A stretch of 26,244 nucleotides of DNA from Oscillospiraceae bacterium (lineage in GTDB: Bacteria > Bacillota_A > Clostridia > Oscillospirales > Oscillospiraceae). Positions 1 to 7,557 of this stretch are shown piece after piece. The DNA lies in NCBI GenBank assembly GCA_017415945.1, contig JAFQDR010000206.1:1-26244 (forward strand). Direction: 5' to 3'. The notes beneath the pieces are model-generated. The model was given only the letters and a program-made list of their open reading frames with translations. It was not told the origin of the DNA and ran no database searches. Within the stretch, counting starts at the first letter, position 1. Each line of letters opens with the position of its first letter. Made by a program: the position numbers and the translations under genes.

Positions 1-92
1 CGGATATGGAACGAAGGATAGAGTGCCACGCCGGCAGGGATATGCTTCACTCCGCTCGGTATGACAGTTAATTTTAGAGTCCCCACCACACA
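1..92. other. Non-coding window edge with repeat-like segment
   Basis: No convincing gene is seen. The stretch around 40-67 (TATGCTTCACTCCGCTCGG and onward) resembles a short dispersed motif that I associate with intergenic DNA of gut Clostridia. That is recollection, not a search result, and no second copy occurs in this window. Confidence 0.3.
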
Positions 93-94
93 CG

Positions 95-128
95 AAAACC
101 ACCGACCCATAAGGATCGGTGGTTTTTT
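95..128. terminator. Intrinsic terminator, bidirectional
   Basis: Arms 99-108 and 113-122 pair with a single C/A mismatch around a 4-nt loop. Four A precede the stem and six T follow it, so it can stop transcripts from either side. On the minus strand it lies directly behind the tRNA-Ser gene. Confidence 0.75.
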
Positions 129-130
129 GG

Positions 131-218
131 CGCAGACGGTGGGATTCGAACCCACGTGCCGTTTTACCGACAAACTGATTTCGAGTCAGCCCCGTTATGA
201 CCACTTCGATACGTCTGC
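131..218 (-). tRNA. tRNA-Ser (anticodon CGA)
   Basis: Read on the minus strand, a 7-bp acceptor stem (GCAGACG with CGTCTGC) is followed by discriminator G at 131, T8-A9, a five-pair anticodon stem (one G-T), and the loop CTCGAAA giving anticodon CGA, which reads UCG. The T arm contains GGTTCGAATCC. The 88-nt length and the extra arm between anticodon and T stems are the hallmark of a class II serine tRNA. CCA is not encoded. Confidence 0.95.
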
Positions 219-239
219 ATATTTCATTCGAACAGTTTG

Positions 240-268
240 ATTATAGCAACTTCCCATGTAAAAAGCAA
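240..268 (-). promoter_or_regulatory. Promoter of tRNA-Ser
   Basis: Minus-strand TTGCTT (263-268) and TATAAT (240-245) are separated by 17 bp. The -10 box lies about 21 nt before the tRNA 5' end, as expected for a tRNA transcript with a short leader. Confidence 0.7.
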
Positions 269-286
269 GGGAAACCGCACAAATGA

Positions 287-317
287 CAAATCCCCACGGG
301 TAACCCGTGGGGATTTG
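287..317. other. Perfect 14-bp hairpin
   Basis: Arms 287-300 and 304-317 are perfectly complementary around a TAA loop. There is no T tract on either side, so it is not a standard intrinsic terminator. It lies between the terminator of the hydroxyacid dehydrogenase gene and the tRNA promoter, and may be a back-up terminator or a repeat. Confidence 0.6.
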
Positions 318-388
318 CCAACAACACAACAAAAAGAAAAGGTAGGTATCGATTGAATTGCTTCTCTCGATGCTTGAAGTATACAGCA

Positions 389-416
389 AAGGCTGTGACC
401 AAATAGTCACAGCCTT
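389..416 (-). terminator. Terminator of the hydroxyacid dehydrogenase gene
   Basis: An 11-bp perfect stem (389-399 with 406-416) lies 6 nt past the TAA stop at 423-425 on the minus strand. The T run after it is short (TTT), so termination may be partial. Confidence 0.6.
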
Positions 417-422
417 ATTATT

Positions 423-1385
423 TTACTGATTCACCACGTTGATGGGATTGCCGCTGAGAAACGCCTCTATATTCTTTGCGGTGGTGTTCATAATGCGCTG
501 ACGGGCTTCCTTGGGTGCCCATGCGATATGGGGAGTGATGATGCAGTTGGGTGCGGTGAGCAGGGGGTTGCCGTCCTTCATGGGCTCGGAGGACACCACG
601 TCCACCGCCGCCGCATAGACCTTGCCGCTTGCCAATGCGTCCGCCAGATCCTGCTCCACCACCAGACCTCCGCGGGAGCTGTTCAGGATGATAACACCGT
701 CCTTCATCTTGTCAATGTTCTCCTTGCGGATGATGTCCTTGGTGTTGGGGAACAGGGGGCAATGGAGACTGATGACATCGGACTTGGCCAGCAGCTCGTC
801 TACCTCTACATACTCCGCAATTGCGCGGCCCTCATCCGTGGGACGGGAGCCCGCCGCCAGCACCTTCATGCCGAAGGCTTTAGCCAGTCTGCCGGTCTGC
901 TGACCGATCTTGCCGAAGCCGATGATGCCCATGGTCTTGCCGTCCAGCTCCATAAGAGGATGATCCCAGAAGCACCAGTCGGGGCTGGTCTGCCAGCGGC
1001 CTGCGTGCACCGCGTCGCTGTGGTGTCCCACACCGTTGGTGATCTCCAGCAGCAGTGCCATGGTATGCTGTGCCACCGCCATGGTGCCGTAGGTGGGCAC
1101 GTTGGACACGGGGATGCCCCGCTCCTTGGCAGCTGCCACGTCAATGACGTTGTAGCCCGTGGCCTGCACGGCAATGTACTTCAAATTGGGGCAGGCATCC
1201 ATGATCTCTCCCGTAATGGTGTTCTTATTGCCTACCAAAATATCCGCATCCTTCAGCCGTTCAATGACCGCTTCCGCGGTGTCGGGGGTGCGGTCATAAA
1301 CAACAACTTCCCCAAACTGCTCCAGAGGTGCCCAGCTCAGATCACCGGGGTTCTCGCAGTATCCGTCCAAAACAACAATTTTCAT
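423..1385 (-). CDS. D-2-hydroxyacid dehydrogenase (glycerate dehydrogenase/hydroxypyruvate reductase-like)
   Basis: A 320-residue cytosolic NAD(P)-dependent dehydrogenase that probably reduces hydroxypyruvate to D-glycerate. The split substrate-binding domain covers about 1-100 and 290-320, with a Rossmann domain between. The nucleotide motif GFGKIG is at 156-161. The family catalytic triad is visible as R238 (NSSRG), E267 (SSEP) and H286 (TPHIAW). I start at the ATG whose last bases form an ATGA overlap with the stop of the upstream kinase gene, with GGAGAG 9 nt before it; an ATG five codons earlier lies inside the kinase gene. The partner kinase supports glycerate as the product. Related members act on D-lactate or other 2-keto acids, so substrate is inferred from context. 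Confidence 0.85.
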   Translation of the reverse strand: MKIVVLDGYCENPGDLSWAPLEQFGEVVVYDRTPDTAEAVIERLKDADILVGNKNTITGEIMDACPNLKYIAVQATGYNVIDVAAAKERGIPVSNVPTYGTMAVAQHTMALLLEITNGVGHHSDAVHAGRWQTSPDWCFWDHPLMELDGKTMGIIGFGKIGQQTGRLAKAFGMKVLAAGSRPTDEGRAIAEYVEVDELLAKSDVISLHCPLFPNTKDIIRKENIDKMKDGVIILNSSRGGLVVEQDLADALASGKVYAAAVDVVSSEPMKDGNPLLTAPNCIITPHIAWAPKEARQRIMNTTAKNIEAFLSGNPINVVNQ

Positions 1386-2530
1386 TTCTTTACTCTCCAA
1401 TGCTCCGCAGCCAGCAGCCGCATCATATTATCTGCCGTATATCTCAAATTATCCTCGCTGTGGTATCTGCTGACGGAAAAATCCTGTGGCAGTCGGTTGA
1501 TGGGGAACACCGCAGTCACACCTATGTCATAGGCCTCGCCCACCTGTGCATCCTCTGCGCCGCCAACGATGGCAATAACAGGCTTGTCCAGTGCCTTGGC
1601 TCTCTGTGCCACGCCAATGACTACCTTGCCCCGCAGGCTCTGGCTGTCCAGCTTGCCCTCCCCTGTGATGACGTAGTCGCAATCCGCCGCCAGCTCCTCA
1701 AACTTTACCACATCCAATACGGTCTGAATGCCCATTTGCAGACGGCTGCCGAAAAACACAAGCATGCCCATGCCCATGGCTCCCGCAGCTCCCGCACCGG
1801 GGGTATCGGGGTAATCGGCACCCAGCTTCTCTGCCATGACCCCTGCCAAATGCCGCAGACCGTCGTCCAACGCTTTCACCGTCTCGGGGTCGGCCCCCTT
1901 CTGGGGTGCGAAGATATATGCCGCACCGTTGGGGCCGTACATGGGGTTATCAATATCGCACATGGTGACGATCTCCACACCCTTGATCGCCTCGTCCAAG
2001 CCGCTCAAGTCAATGTCCGCAACCTCACACAAGGTACCGCCCGTGGGGATGAACTGCTCTCCCGAGGCCTTATAGAACCGCACCCCCGCAGCGGCGGCGG
2101 CACCGCAGCCTGCGTCATTGGTGGCGGAGCCCCCCAGTCCCATGATGATGCGCTTGACCCCCTGCTTGGCCGCATCCGTCATCAGCTGCCCCACTCCATA
2201 GGTGGTGGTGATGCGGGGGTCCCGACGGCCTTCCGCAAGGGGCAGCCCCGCGCAAGCTGCCATCTCAATGACCGCAGTCTCTCCGCTGTCAATAAGGCCA
2301 TAATAGGCCTCCATATCCTCAAAGAAGGGGTTTTTCACGGTAAGATATCGCTTTTCCCCGCCCAAAGCCGTAAGGAAGGCATCCACAGAGCCATCGCCGC
2401 CGTCGGCAACGGGGATGGACACGGTATCCCCCTGTGGAAAATGGGCACGGATGCTCTCCCGCAGCAGACCGCAGATCTGCTCGGAGGACAGAGTGCCCTT
2501 AAAGGAATCGGGAATTAGCAGAAATTTCAT
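1382..2530 (-). CDS. Glycerate 2-kinase (GlxK/GarK family)
   Basis: A 382-residue kinase of the type-1 glycerate kinase family, converting D-glycerate and ATP to phosphoglycerate in the cytosol. Family signatures are the N-terminal IPDSFKGTLSS, VADGGDGS at 41-48, and the glycine-rich GLGGSATNDAGCG at 131-143. Length matches the family. GGAGG stands 7 nt before the ATG. It is the first gene of a two-gene unit and overlaps the dehydrogenase by ATGA, so the two are translationally coupled. Together they would feed hydroxypyruvate (for example from serine transamination) into lower glycolysis. The 2- rather than 3-phosphoglycerate product is known for the family, not shown here. Confidence 0.93.
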   Translation of the reverse strand: MKFLLIPDSFKGTLSSEQICGLLRESIRAHFPQGDTVSIPVADGGDGSVDAFLTALGGEKRYLTVKNPFFEDMEAYYGLIDSGETAVIEMAACAGLPLAEGRRDPRITTTYGVGQLMTDAAKQGVKRIIMGLGGSATNDAGCGAAAAAGVRFYKASGEQFIPTGGTLCEVADIDLSGLDEAIKGVEIVTMCDIDNPMYGPNGAAYIFAPQKGADPETVKALDDGLRHLAGVMAEKLGADYPDTPGAGAAGAMGMGMLVFFGSRLQMGIQTVLDVVKFEELAADCDYVITGEGKLDSQSLRGKVVIGVAQRAKALDKPVIAIVGGAEDAQVGEAYDIGVTAVFPINRLPQDFSVSRYHSEDNLRYTADNMMRLLAAEHWRVKK

Positions 2531-2557
2531 AGCGCAGCCTCCATCATATTTTTATCT

Positions 2558-2587
2558 ATTGTATCATATTCAATGTCCCGCTGTCAT
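2558..2587 (-). promoter_or_regulatory. Promoter of the glycerate kinase operon
   Basis: Minus-strand ATGACA (2582-2587) and TACAAT (2558-2563) are spaced 18 bp, followed by a short leader with GGAGG. A tandem CAATTGTG repeat (2591-2606) lies just upstream, in the gap shared with the divergent MATE gene. Confidence 0.55.
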
Positions 2588-2636
2588 TCCCAATTGTGCA
2601 ATTGTGAAAAACTTAATTTCCATCGGAAACCATGTA

Positions 2637-2665
2637 TTGAAATCAAAAATTGATTGCTGTAAAAT
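2637..2665 (+). promoter_or_regulatory. Promoter of the MATE transporter gene
   Basis: TTGAAA (2637-2642) and TAAAAT (2660-2665) are spaced exactly 17 bp, about 44 nt before the ATG. No clear drug-responsive operator was recognised. Confidence 0.65.
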
Positions 2666-2708
2666 GGGAGTAGTGACTATATGAAATTCTCAGCGAGGTG
2701 ATTCGGTT

Positions 2709-4100
2709 ATGAGCTTGAAAACCTTATTCGCACCCCGTGATATGACCGAGGGCGCACCTTGGCAGCGCATCACGGAATTTGCGGTTCCCATGCTGATCGG
2801 CAATATTGCCCAGCAGCTGTATAACACCGCCGACTCCATCATCGTCGGCAAATTCGTAGGCGACAACGCTCTGTCCGCCGTGGGCAGCGCAAGCCCCATT
2901 CTGAATATGCTGCTGGCGCTGTTCGTAGGCGTGGCTACGGGTGCAGGCATCGTTATTTCCCAGAGCTTCGGCGCAAAGGACCGTGAGGCCCTGTCCCGCT
3001 GCATCGGCAACTGCATCTCCCTTGCTGTGGTGGGTGCGGTCATCATTATGATCGTGGGCCCCCTGCTGACCATGCCTATGCTGGAGCTGTTGGGCACCCC
3101 CGAATCCATCATCTACTGGTGTGCCGACTACCTGAACATTTTCTTCTACGGCATTATCGGCTTCTTCATGTATAATATGCTGTCGGGCGTACTGCGCGGC
3201 ATGGGTGACTCCCTGTCCGCACTGGGCTTCCTACTGATCGCCGCCGCTCTGAACGTGGTGCTGGACCTTGTGTTCGTGGCAAAGTTCAACATGGGCGTTC
3301 CCGGCGTGGCACTGGCAACCATCATGGCACAGGCTATTTCCGCTGTGCTGTGCTTCATTAAGATCATGCGCATGGGCGACCTGTTCGATTTGAATTGGAG
3401 CACCATCAAGATCCACGGCCCCACCGCCAAGCGCATCATCTTCCTTGGTGTCCCCAGCGGTATCACCCAGGCCATTATGGCAATGGCACAGATGGTAGTG
3501 CAGACCCTGACCAACTCCATGGGCGAAATGGTCATTGCCTGCATGGTCATCATCATGCGTGTGGACGGCTTTGCTATGATGCCCAACTTCACCTTCGGGC
3601 AGGCCATGGGCGTGTACACAGGCCAGAACGTAGGCGCGGGCCGCAAGGACCGTGTGGCACTGGGCTGCAAGCAGGGTCTGATGATGGCCGTGAGCACCTC
3701 CACCGTGCTGACTGTGCTGATCCTGATCTTCGGCAGAACCCTGTTCGGCTTCTTCACCGAGACCCCCCATCTGATCAACATGGCATACAAAATGATGACC
3801 CTCATGGCATTCGGCTATGTCTGTATGTCCGTGACCCAGGTGCTGGGCGGCGTTATGCGCGGTGCGGGGGATACGGTAACTCCCATGTGGATCTCCATTT
3901 TCACCACCATCATCATCCGCGTACCCGCCGCATACACCATCGCACACCTGACCACAAGTGTCCGCTGGCCCCATGGCGAGCCCTGGGCACTGGGCGGCTC
4001 TCTGCTGATTGCATGGACACTGGGCGCAGTGGCACAGGCACTGGCCTACAAGTTCGGCCCCTGGCGCAAAAAGATGGAACTGAGCATGGACAGAGACTAA
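2709..4100 (+). CDS. MATE family multidrug/cation antiporter
   Basis: A 463-residue integral membrane protein with about twelve hydrophobic segments in two similar halves. Typical MATE features are the N-terminal PMLIGNIAQQLYNTADSI and VGKFVGDNALSAVG in the first two helices, and the second-half equivalent near GVPSGITQAIMAMAQMV and MVIIMRVDGFAMMPNFTFGQA. Members export drugs or metabolites using a Na+ or H+ gradient. The gene is monocistronic: own promoter, GAGGTG ribosome site, and a strong terminator directly after the stop. It is divergent from the glycerate kinase operon with no evident functional link. The substrate cannot be told from sequence. Confidence 0.93.
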   Translation: MSLKTLFAPRDMTEGAPWQRITEFAVPMLIGNIAQQLYNTADSIIVGKFVGDNALSAVGSASPILNMLLALFVGVATGAGIVISQSFGAKDREALSRCIGNCISLAVVGAVIIMIVGPLLTMPMLELLGTPESIIYWCADYLNIFFYGIIGFFMYNMLSGVLRGMGDSLSALGFLLIAAALNVVLDLVFVAKFNMGVPGVALATIMAQAISAVLCFIKIMRMGDLFDLNWSTIKIHGPTAKRIIFLGVPSGITQAIMAMAQMVVQTLTNSMGEMVIACMVIIMRVDGFAMMPNFTFGQAMGVYTGQNVGAGRKDRVALGCKQGLMMAVSTSTVLTVLILIFGRTLFGFFTETPHLINMAYKMMTLMAFGYVCMSVTQVLGGVMRGAGDTVTPMWISIFTTIIIRVPAAYTIAHLTTSVRWPHGEPWALGGSLLIAWTLGAVAQALAYKFGPWRKKMELSMDRD

Positions 4101-4115
4101 TCCTATACAAATACC

Positions 4116-4145
4116 AAAGGCACTCCGATTTGGAGTGCCTTTTTT
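4116..4145 (+). terminator. Terminator of the MATE gene
   Basis: A stem built from AAGGCACTCC and GGAGTGCCTT, with a short loop, is followed by a T run. It begins 16 nt after the MATE stop codon. Confidence 0.85.
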
Positions 4146-4181
4146 ATTGAGATATGAGGACAGTATCTACGTAACCAACCC

Positions 4182-4309
4182 TGTAGGGGCGAACTGCGTT
4201 CGCCCGCATCACGCTCTCCCTTTGGGAGAGCTGTCAGACGCGAAAAATGAGCGAATGACTGAGAGGGCCCTCTCCGCCCCTTACGGGGCACCTCTCCCGG
4301 AGGGAGAGG
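4182..4309. repeat. Composite hairpin repeats (GTAGGG unit plus CTCTCC element)
   Basis: A TGTAGGG unit with hairpin GGGCGAAC/GTTCGCCC (4187-4205) is followed by a CTCTCC-type element made of successive hairpins: CTCTCCC/GGGAGAG (4214-4230), the palindrome GAGAGGGCCCTCTC (4261-4274), GCCCC/GGGGC (4276-4289) and CCTCTCCC/GGGAGAGG (4291-4309). A close relative of the second element is at 10823-10907. The element stops 6 nt before the stop codon of the downstream M56 gene. Confidence 0.8.
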
Positions 4310-4314
4310 ATGTC

Positions 4315-6984
4315 TCACACTCTGCGGTACAGAGTGTGCAAAAACGCTTCCAATTCCTCCCAATTGGTCAGCTCATAGCACTGTCCGTTGAAGTGCAGGG
4401 TGCCGAAATCCGACAAGGTCACATCCGGTGCATCGAAGACTTCCTCCAAGGCAAGGAGCTTGTAGAAGTATTCATCGCTGTAAATGATATTGCTTTCGGC
4501 AGGCACCATTCCCGCCCGCAGCAGGGCTTCCAGCTCTGCCAGTCTTTCGTCGGTCATATCCAGACGGACGATGGTTGAGGGGCTTCTGCTGATGCGGATG
4601 ATGTCCGTATTCTCCGCCGTCACGGGGTCAAGCTGCCCCTTGCGGAACACCCATGTGCCGCTGTCGGCGTACAGGGTCAGAATATCGCCGTCCAGTTCAC
4701 AGGGGATCGCTTCCTCCCTGCCGTCACTGTAGCGGATATGGAACACATCCTCCAACACATACACGTCAAATTCCGTTTCCACAATACCACCGTTGACGGT
4801 TGCGTATATCTTTGCAAACTTATCCGCACGCGCATACCGATGGGTCACTGCAACGCCCATTTGCAGCTGTGTCACCCCAGCTACGGGGCTCGATTCCAGA
4901 ACCCAGCTGCCGTTGATGTTCGCCTGCTTCGCTCCCCGACGTACGGATTCCTCTGCCATTTCCATGTAAGGTGCCAACAGCTCCGTCAGCTTGGGAGCAT
5001 CCTCGGGACGGATGGAATGCTCCAAGGACTCTCGTCCGCTTTCCGTATCCACCCATTCATAATAGGTGATGGTGCCGTCGGACCAAATATTCGGGTACAC
5101 ACCGTCCAAGCCGCTGAGATACATGAGGATTTTCTCACCTTGATGTTCACCCACGATGCTATGCGCTTCCGCTTCCTCCCATGCGCGTTTCCAGCGACCT
5201 TCGTTTTCCAAGGTATAGATTCGATCATCCCAATATTCATGCTCTGTCAACACTTGCAGGGCGATTCCTCCCTGCTGCACATGAGAATAACGGTTGCCCA
5301 GCTCGTCGATATAGCCCCCTACGGGCTCCCAAATTATATCCATCATGCGTTCCATTACCACATCGGTGTTGCTCAACTGATAGCCAACGCCGTCACGGTA
5401 CAGCCAGCCGTCGCAGAAGATCAGCTCGGCCGTCTTGCCATGCTCCACAGCAGTGAGGCCATAGCAATACTCGGTATAGGTCAGCGGTTCGGGCATGGGA
5501 CGCTCTGCCAAGACCTCCGCCCGCAGCAGCATATCCACAATGGCACCTTCTGCCCAACCCAAATTGCTTGCCGCCACCCATGTTTCGTCACGGGTCAGGT
5601 CGGTGATAGCGGTGATTTCCATAAGGGGGTCATCGGTCAGTATGCCGTCTTTAGGGTCCCCCTTGGACAGCAGACCGCACCAGAGGCCGCTGTTGCTGTT
5701 TCCAAAGTCGATGCCGTTCTCCCCTACCCATGTAAATGCGTAGCTTTCCTCATAGGCACCGTCCACCGGCTCCAAATGCAGCACATCATCCTTGATCTTG
5801 TAGTGATAAAGTGCCGACCACTCAAACAAATCATTTTCATATCGGGTGATGCGCGCCCTGCCGTCACGGAATACCACCTGCGTAGTAATGAGAGATTTGC
5901 TGCCATAATAGCTGCCGGAGTCCTCACGGGCGCCGTACCAGTTCCCCCGCAGGGGGTCGGCTTCCCCTGTGAATACCGCCACGGCAATCAACGCCGCAAT
6001 CAGCAGTGCCGCAGCGCAGGCGGTCACAGTCATCTTGGGGTTCTTCACAATGCGCAGTACTCGGGTCTTCAAATCGCTTTCGCTGTCTCCCATGGAGGTG
6101 GCCGCCATCAGCATCCCACGGGGACTGCCGCAGGTGAGACCAACAAGAGTCCGTGCGTAGGCGGTACGTTCATGGCCGCCCAGACGATGGAGGGCACCCT
6201 CATCGCAGGCCAGCTCCCCATCCTTTCGGGACAGCACCGCAGCCGCCCACGCCAAGGGATTGTACCAGTGCACCGTCACCGCTACGCACCGCAGCAGAGC
6301 CCACAGGTGGTCGCCATGGCGATAGTGGGTCAGCTCATGGGCAATTACGTGCCGCAGAGCCATGCTGTCCTCCCACACATCGGGTGTGATGTAAATCGCA
6401 GGACGCAGCAGCCCAAACAAGCAGGGCACCTCCACTGCCTCGGTCACATACACAGGCACAGCCTCGGTCATTGCATACCGTCTGCTTCTGCGGAGACGGA
6501 GGGCAAAGTGCAGATTGCTCACAAGGAACACCCCGCCCGCAACGGCCATGCCCATGCCCCATACAAGCAGGGGCACATTCACAGTCTTTGTCTCCCTCTG
6601 TACCGTTGGCACGGAGGGGGTTACCGTCTGCATCGTCTCATCGACCGCAGGCACCACAGGCTCTGCGACAGCATCAGACTGCACCTTGTCCGTTTCAGCG
6701 GATAGGATTTCGGCATAGTCCTCGGCGGGGATCACGAAGGCTTCGCCCGCATCGGCAGGAACGCGCACCGCAGTCAAGGCATTTGTGATTTCCCGTGGCT
6801 CCCGGGGCAGCCAATTTTGCAAACTCAATGCACTCTCCCCGATGCTGACGGGAACCAACAGCCGCAGCAGCACCAAGCCCCACAGGGCATACCGCAGCCG
6901 CGCAGAGAGCTTATCTCCCGCAATTGCTCGTATCAATAACACCGCCGCAATCAGCAGCGATGAAGTGAATATCCATTGTGTCAT
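4315..6984 (-). CDS. M56 (BlaR1-like) membrane metalloprotease receptor, second paralogue
   Basis: An 889-residue predicted antirepressor receptor. Residues 1-55 hold two N-terminal membrane segments, a third lies at about 136-157, and the cytoplasmic zinc protease follows with HELTHYRHGDHLW (H216, E217, H220) and the third-ligand region DGELACDE (E257, D261). A fourth membrane segment spans about 318-338. About 550 residues follow outside the cell. They begin with a lipocalin-like beta segment (GNWYG, about 346), a second one near 690-790 (NINGSWVLES to GTWVFRKG), and contain two copies of a module ending in G.L...G..YELTN. There is no penicillin-binding SxxK/SxN/KTG domain. GGAGG precedes the ATG. 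The first 60 residues are nearly identical to those of the paralogue upstream, implying tandem duplication with ectodomain divergence. The ligand is unknown. Confidence 0.88.
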   Translation of the reverse strand: MTQWIFTSSLLIAAVLLIRAIAGDKLSARLRYALWGLVLLRLLVPVSIGESALSLQNWLPREPREITNALTAVRVPADAGEAFVIPAEDYAEILSAETDKVQSDAVAEPVVPAVDETMQTVTPSVPTVQRETKTVNVPLLVWGMGMAVAGGVFLVSNLHFALRLRRSRRYAMTEAVPVYVTEAVEVPCLFGLLRPAIYITPDVWEDSMALRHVIAHELTHYRHGDHLWALLRCVAVTVHWYNPLAWAAAVLSRKDGELACDEGALHRLGGHERTAYARTLVGLTCGSPRGMLMAATSMGDSESDLKTRVLRIVKNPKMTVTACAAALLIAALIAVAVFTGEADPLRGNWYGAREDSGSYYGSKSLITTQVVFRDGRARITRYENDLFEWSALYHYKIKDDVLHLEPVDGAYEESYAFTWVGENGIDFGNSNSGLWCGLLSKGDPKDGILTDDPLMEITAITDLTRDETWVAASNLGWAEGAIVDMLLRAEVLAERPMPEPLTYTEYCYGLTAVEHGKTAELIFCDGWLYRDGVGYQLSNTDVVMERMMDIIWEPVGGYIDELGNRYSHVQQGGIALQVLTEHEYWDDRIYTLENEGRWKRAWEEAEAHSIVGEHQGEKILMYLSGLDGVYPNIWSDGTITYYEWVDTESGRESLEHSIRPEDAPKLTELLAPYMEMAEESVRRGAKQANINGSWVLESSPVAGVTQLQMGVAVTHRYARADKFAKIYATVNGGIVETEFDVYVLEDVFHIRYSDGREEAIPCELDGDILTLYADSGTWVFRKGQLDPVTAENTDIIRISRSPSTIVRLDMTDERLAELEALLRAGMVPAESNIIYSDEYFYKLLALEEVFDAPDVTLSDFGTLHFNGQCYELTNWEELEAFLHTLYRRV

Positions 6985-7557
6985 TTGAATCCTCCTTCCA
7001 TTGACCTCCGCACTCTGTAGGGCGGCCTGCCCCCCTTGCCTAAAGGGGGGTGGCTCAACCTATGGCGAGGCGGGGGGATTCCTCCCGCCGTTTGTTCGTT
7101 CACATAGGCAGTCAAATCGGTGCGGTTCGGCGTGAGCAGCCCACGCATATTCCGCGTTGATCTGCCGACGGAACCTGCCTTATTCCGTCGGTAAGCGCAC
7201 GCCCTACATTCGCCCCAACCGACTGCGCAGATGCGGGCGGCTAATAGCCGCCCCTACGGGATGGTGCCTTTAACCTCCGCACCCGTAGGGACCGTCCTCC
7301 CGGACGGTCCGTGCTGCAGTGGGACAATTGCCGATGGTCATTCAATCGCATTATGTATCGGATTCGGCGTTGCGGACCGTCGAGGCCCCACATGCAAAGC
7401 GTGGGGTCTGCGTAAGCTCCTACCTTATTGCGCAGGCCGGACGACGGTCTCTACAAGATGGGGTGGGTGTCCCCGTTCGGCTGAGAGTACCGAACAGGGA
7501 CGAGAGATAGAGATAAGAGATAGGATATAGAAACGACTTTCGTCGGTTCAAGCAAAA
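6985..7557. repeat. Repeat-filled spacer between the two M56 genes
   Basis: No gene is seen in these 573 bp. Hairpins follow one another: GGGC/GCCC (7020-7032), CCCCCCTT/AAGGGGGG (7030-7050), CCGACGGAA/TTCCGTCGG (7165-7191), GGCGGCT/AGCCGCC (7236-7252), GGACCGTCC/GGACGGTCC (7089 region excluded; exact 7289-7310 arms 7289-7297 and 7302-7310), and GTTCGG/CCGAAC within GTCCC/GGGAC (7469-7501). Several carry the TAGGG or CCCTAC flank of the GTAGGG family. They may weaken read-through into the second receptor gene. Confidence 0.75.

Noticed and set aside
4738..6705. Long open frame on the plus strand opposite the second M56 gene
   Set aside because: It is rich in His, Gln and Cys with no domain, no ribosome site and no conserved motif; the opposite strand carries a clear M56 receptor. 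It is a by-product of codon bias.
7455..7505. Possible TPP riboswitch (GGGGTG followed by CTGAGAG)
   Set aside because: The motif is the loop of a plain hairpin (GTTCGG/CCGAAC). The second conserved TPP half (CCTGATC...GCGTAGGGA) is missing, and the next gene is a receptor on the other strand.
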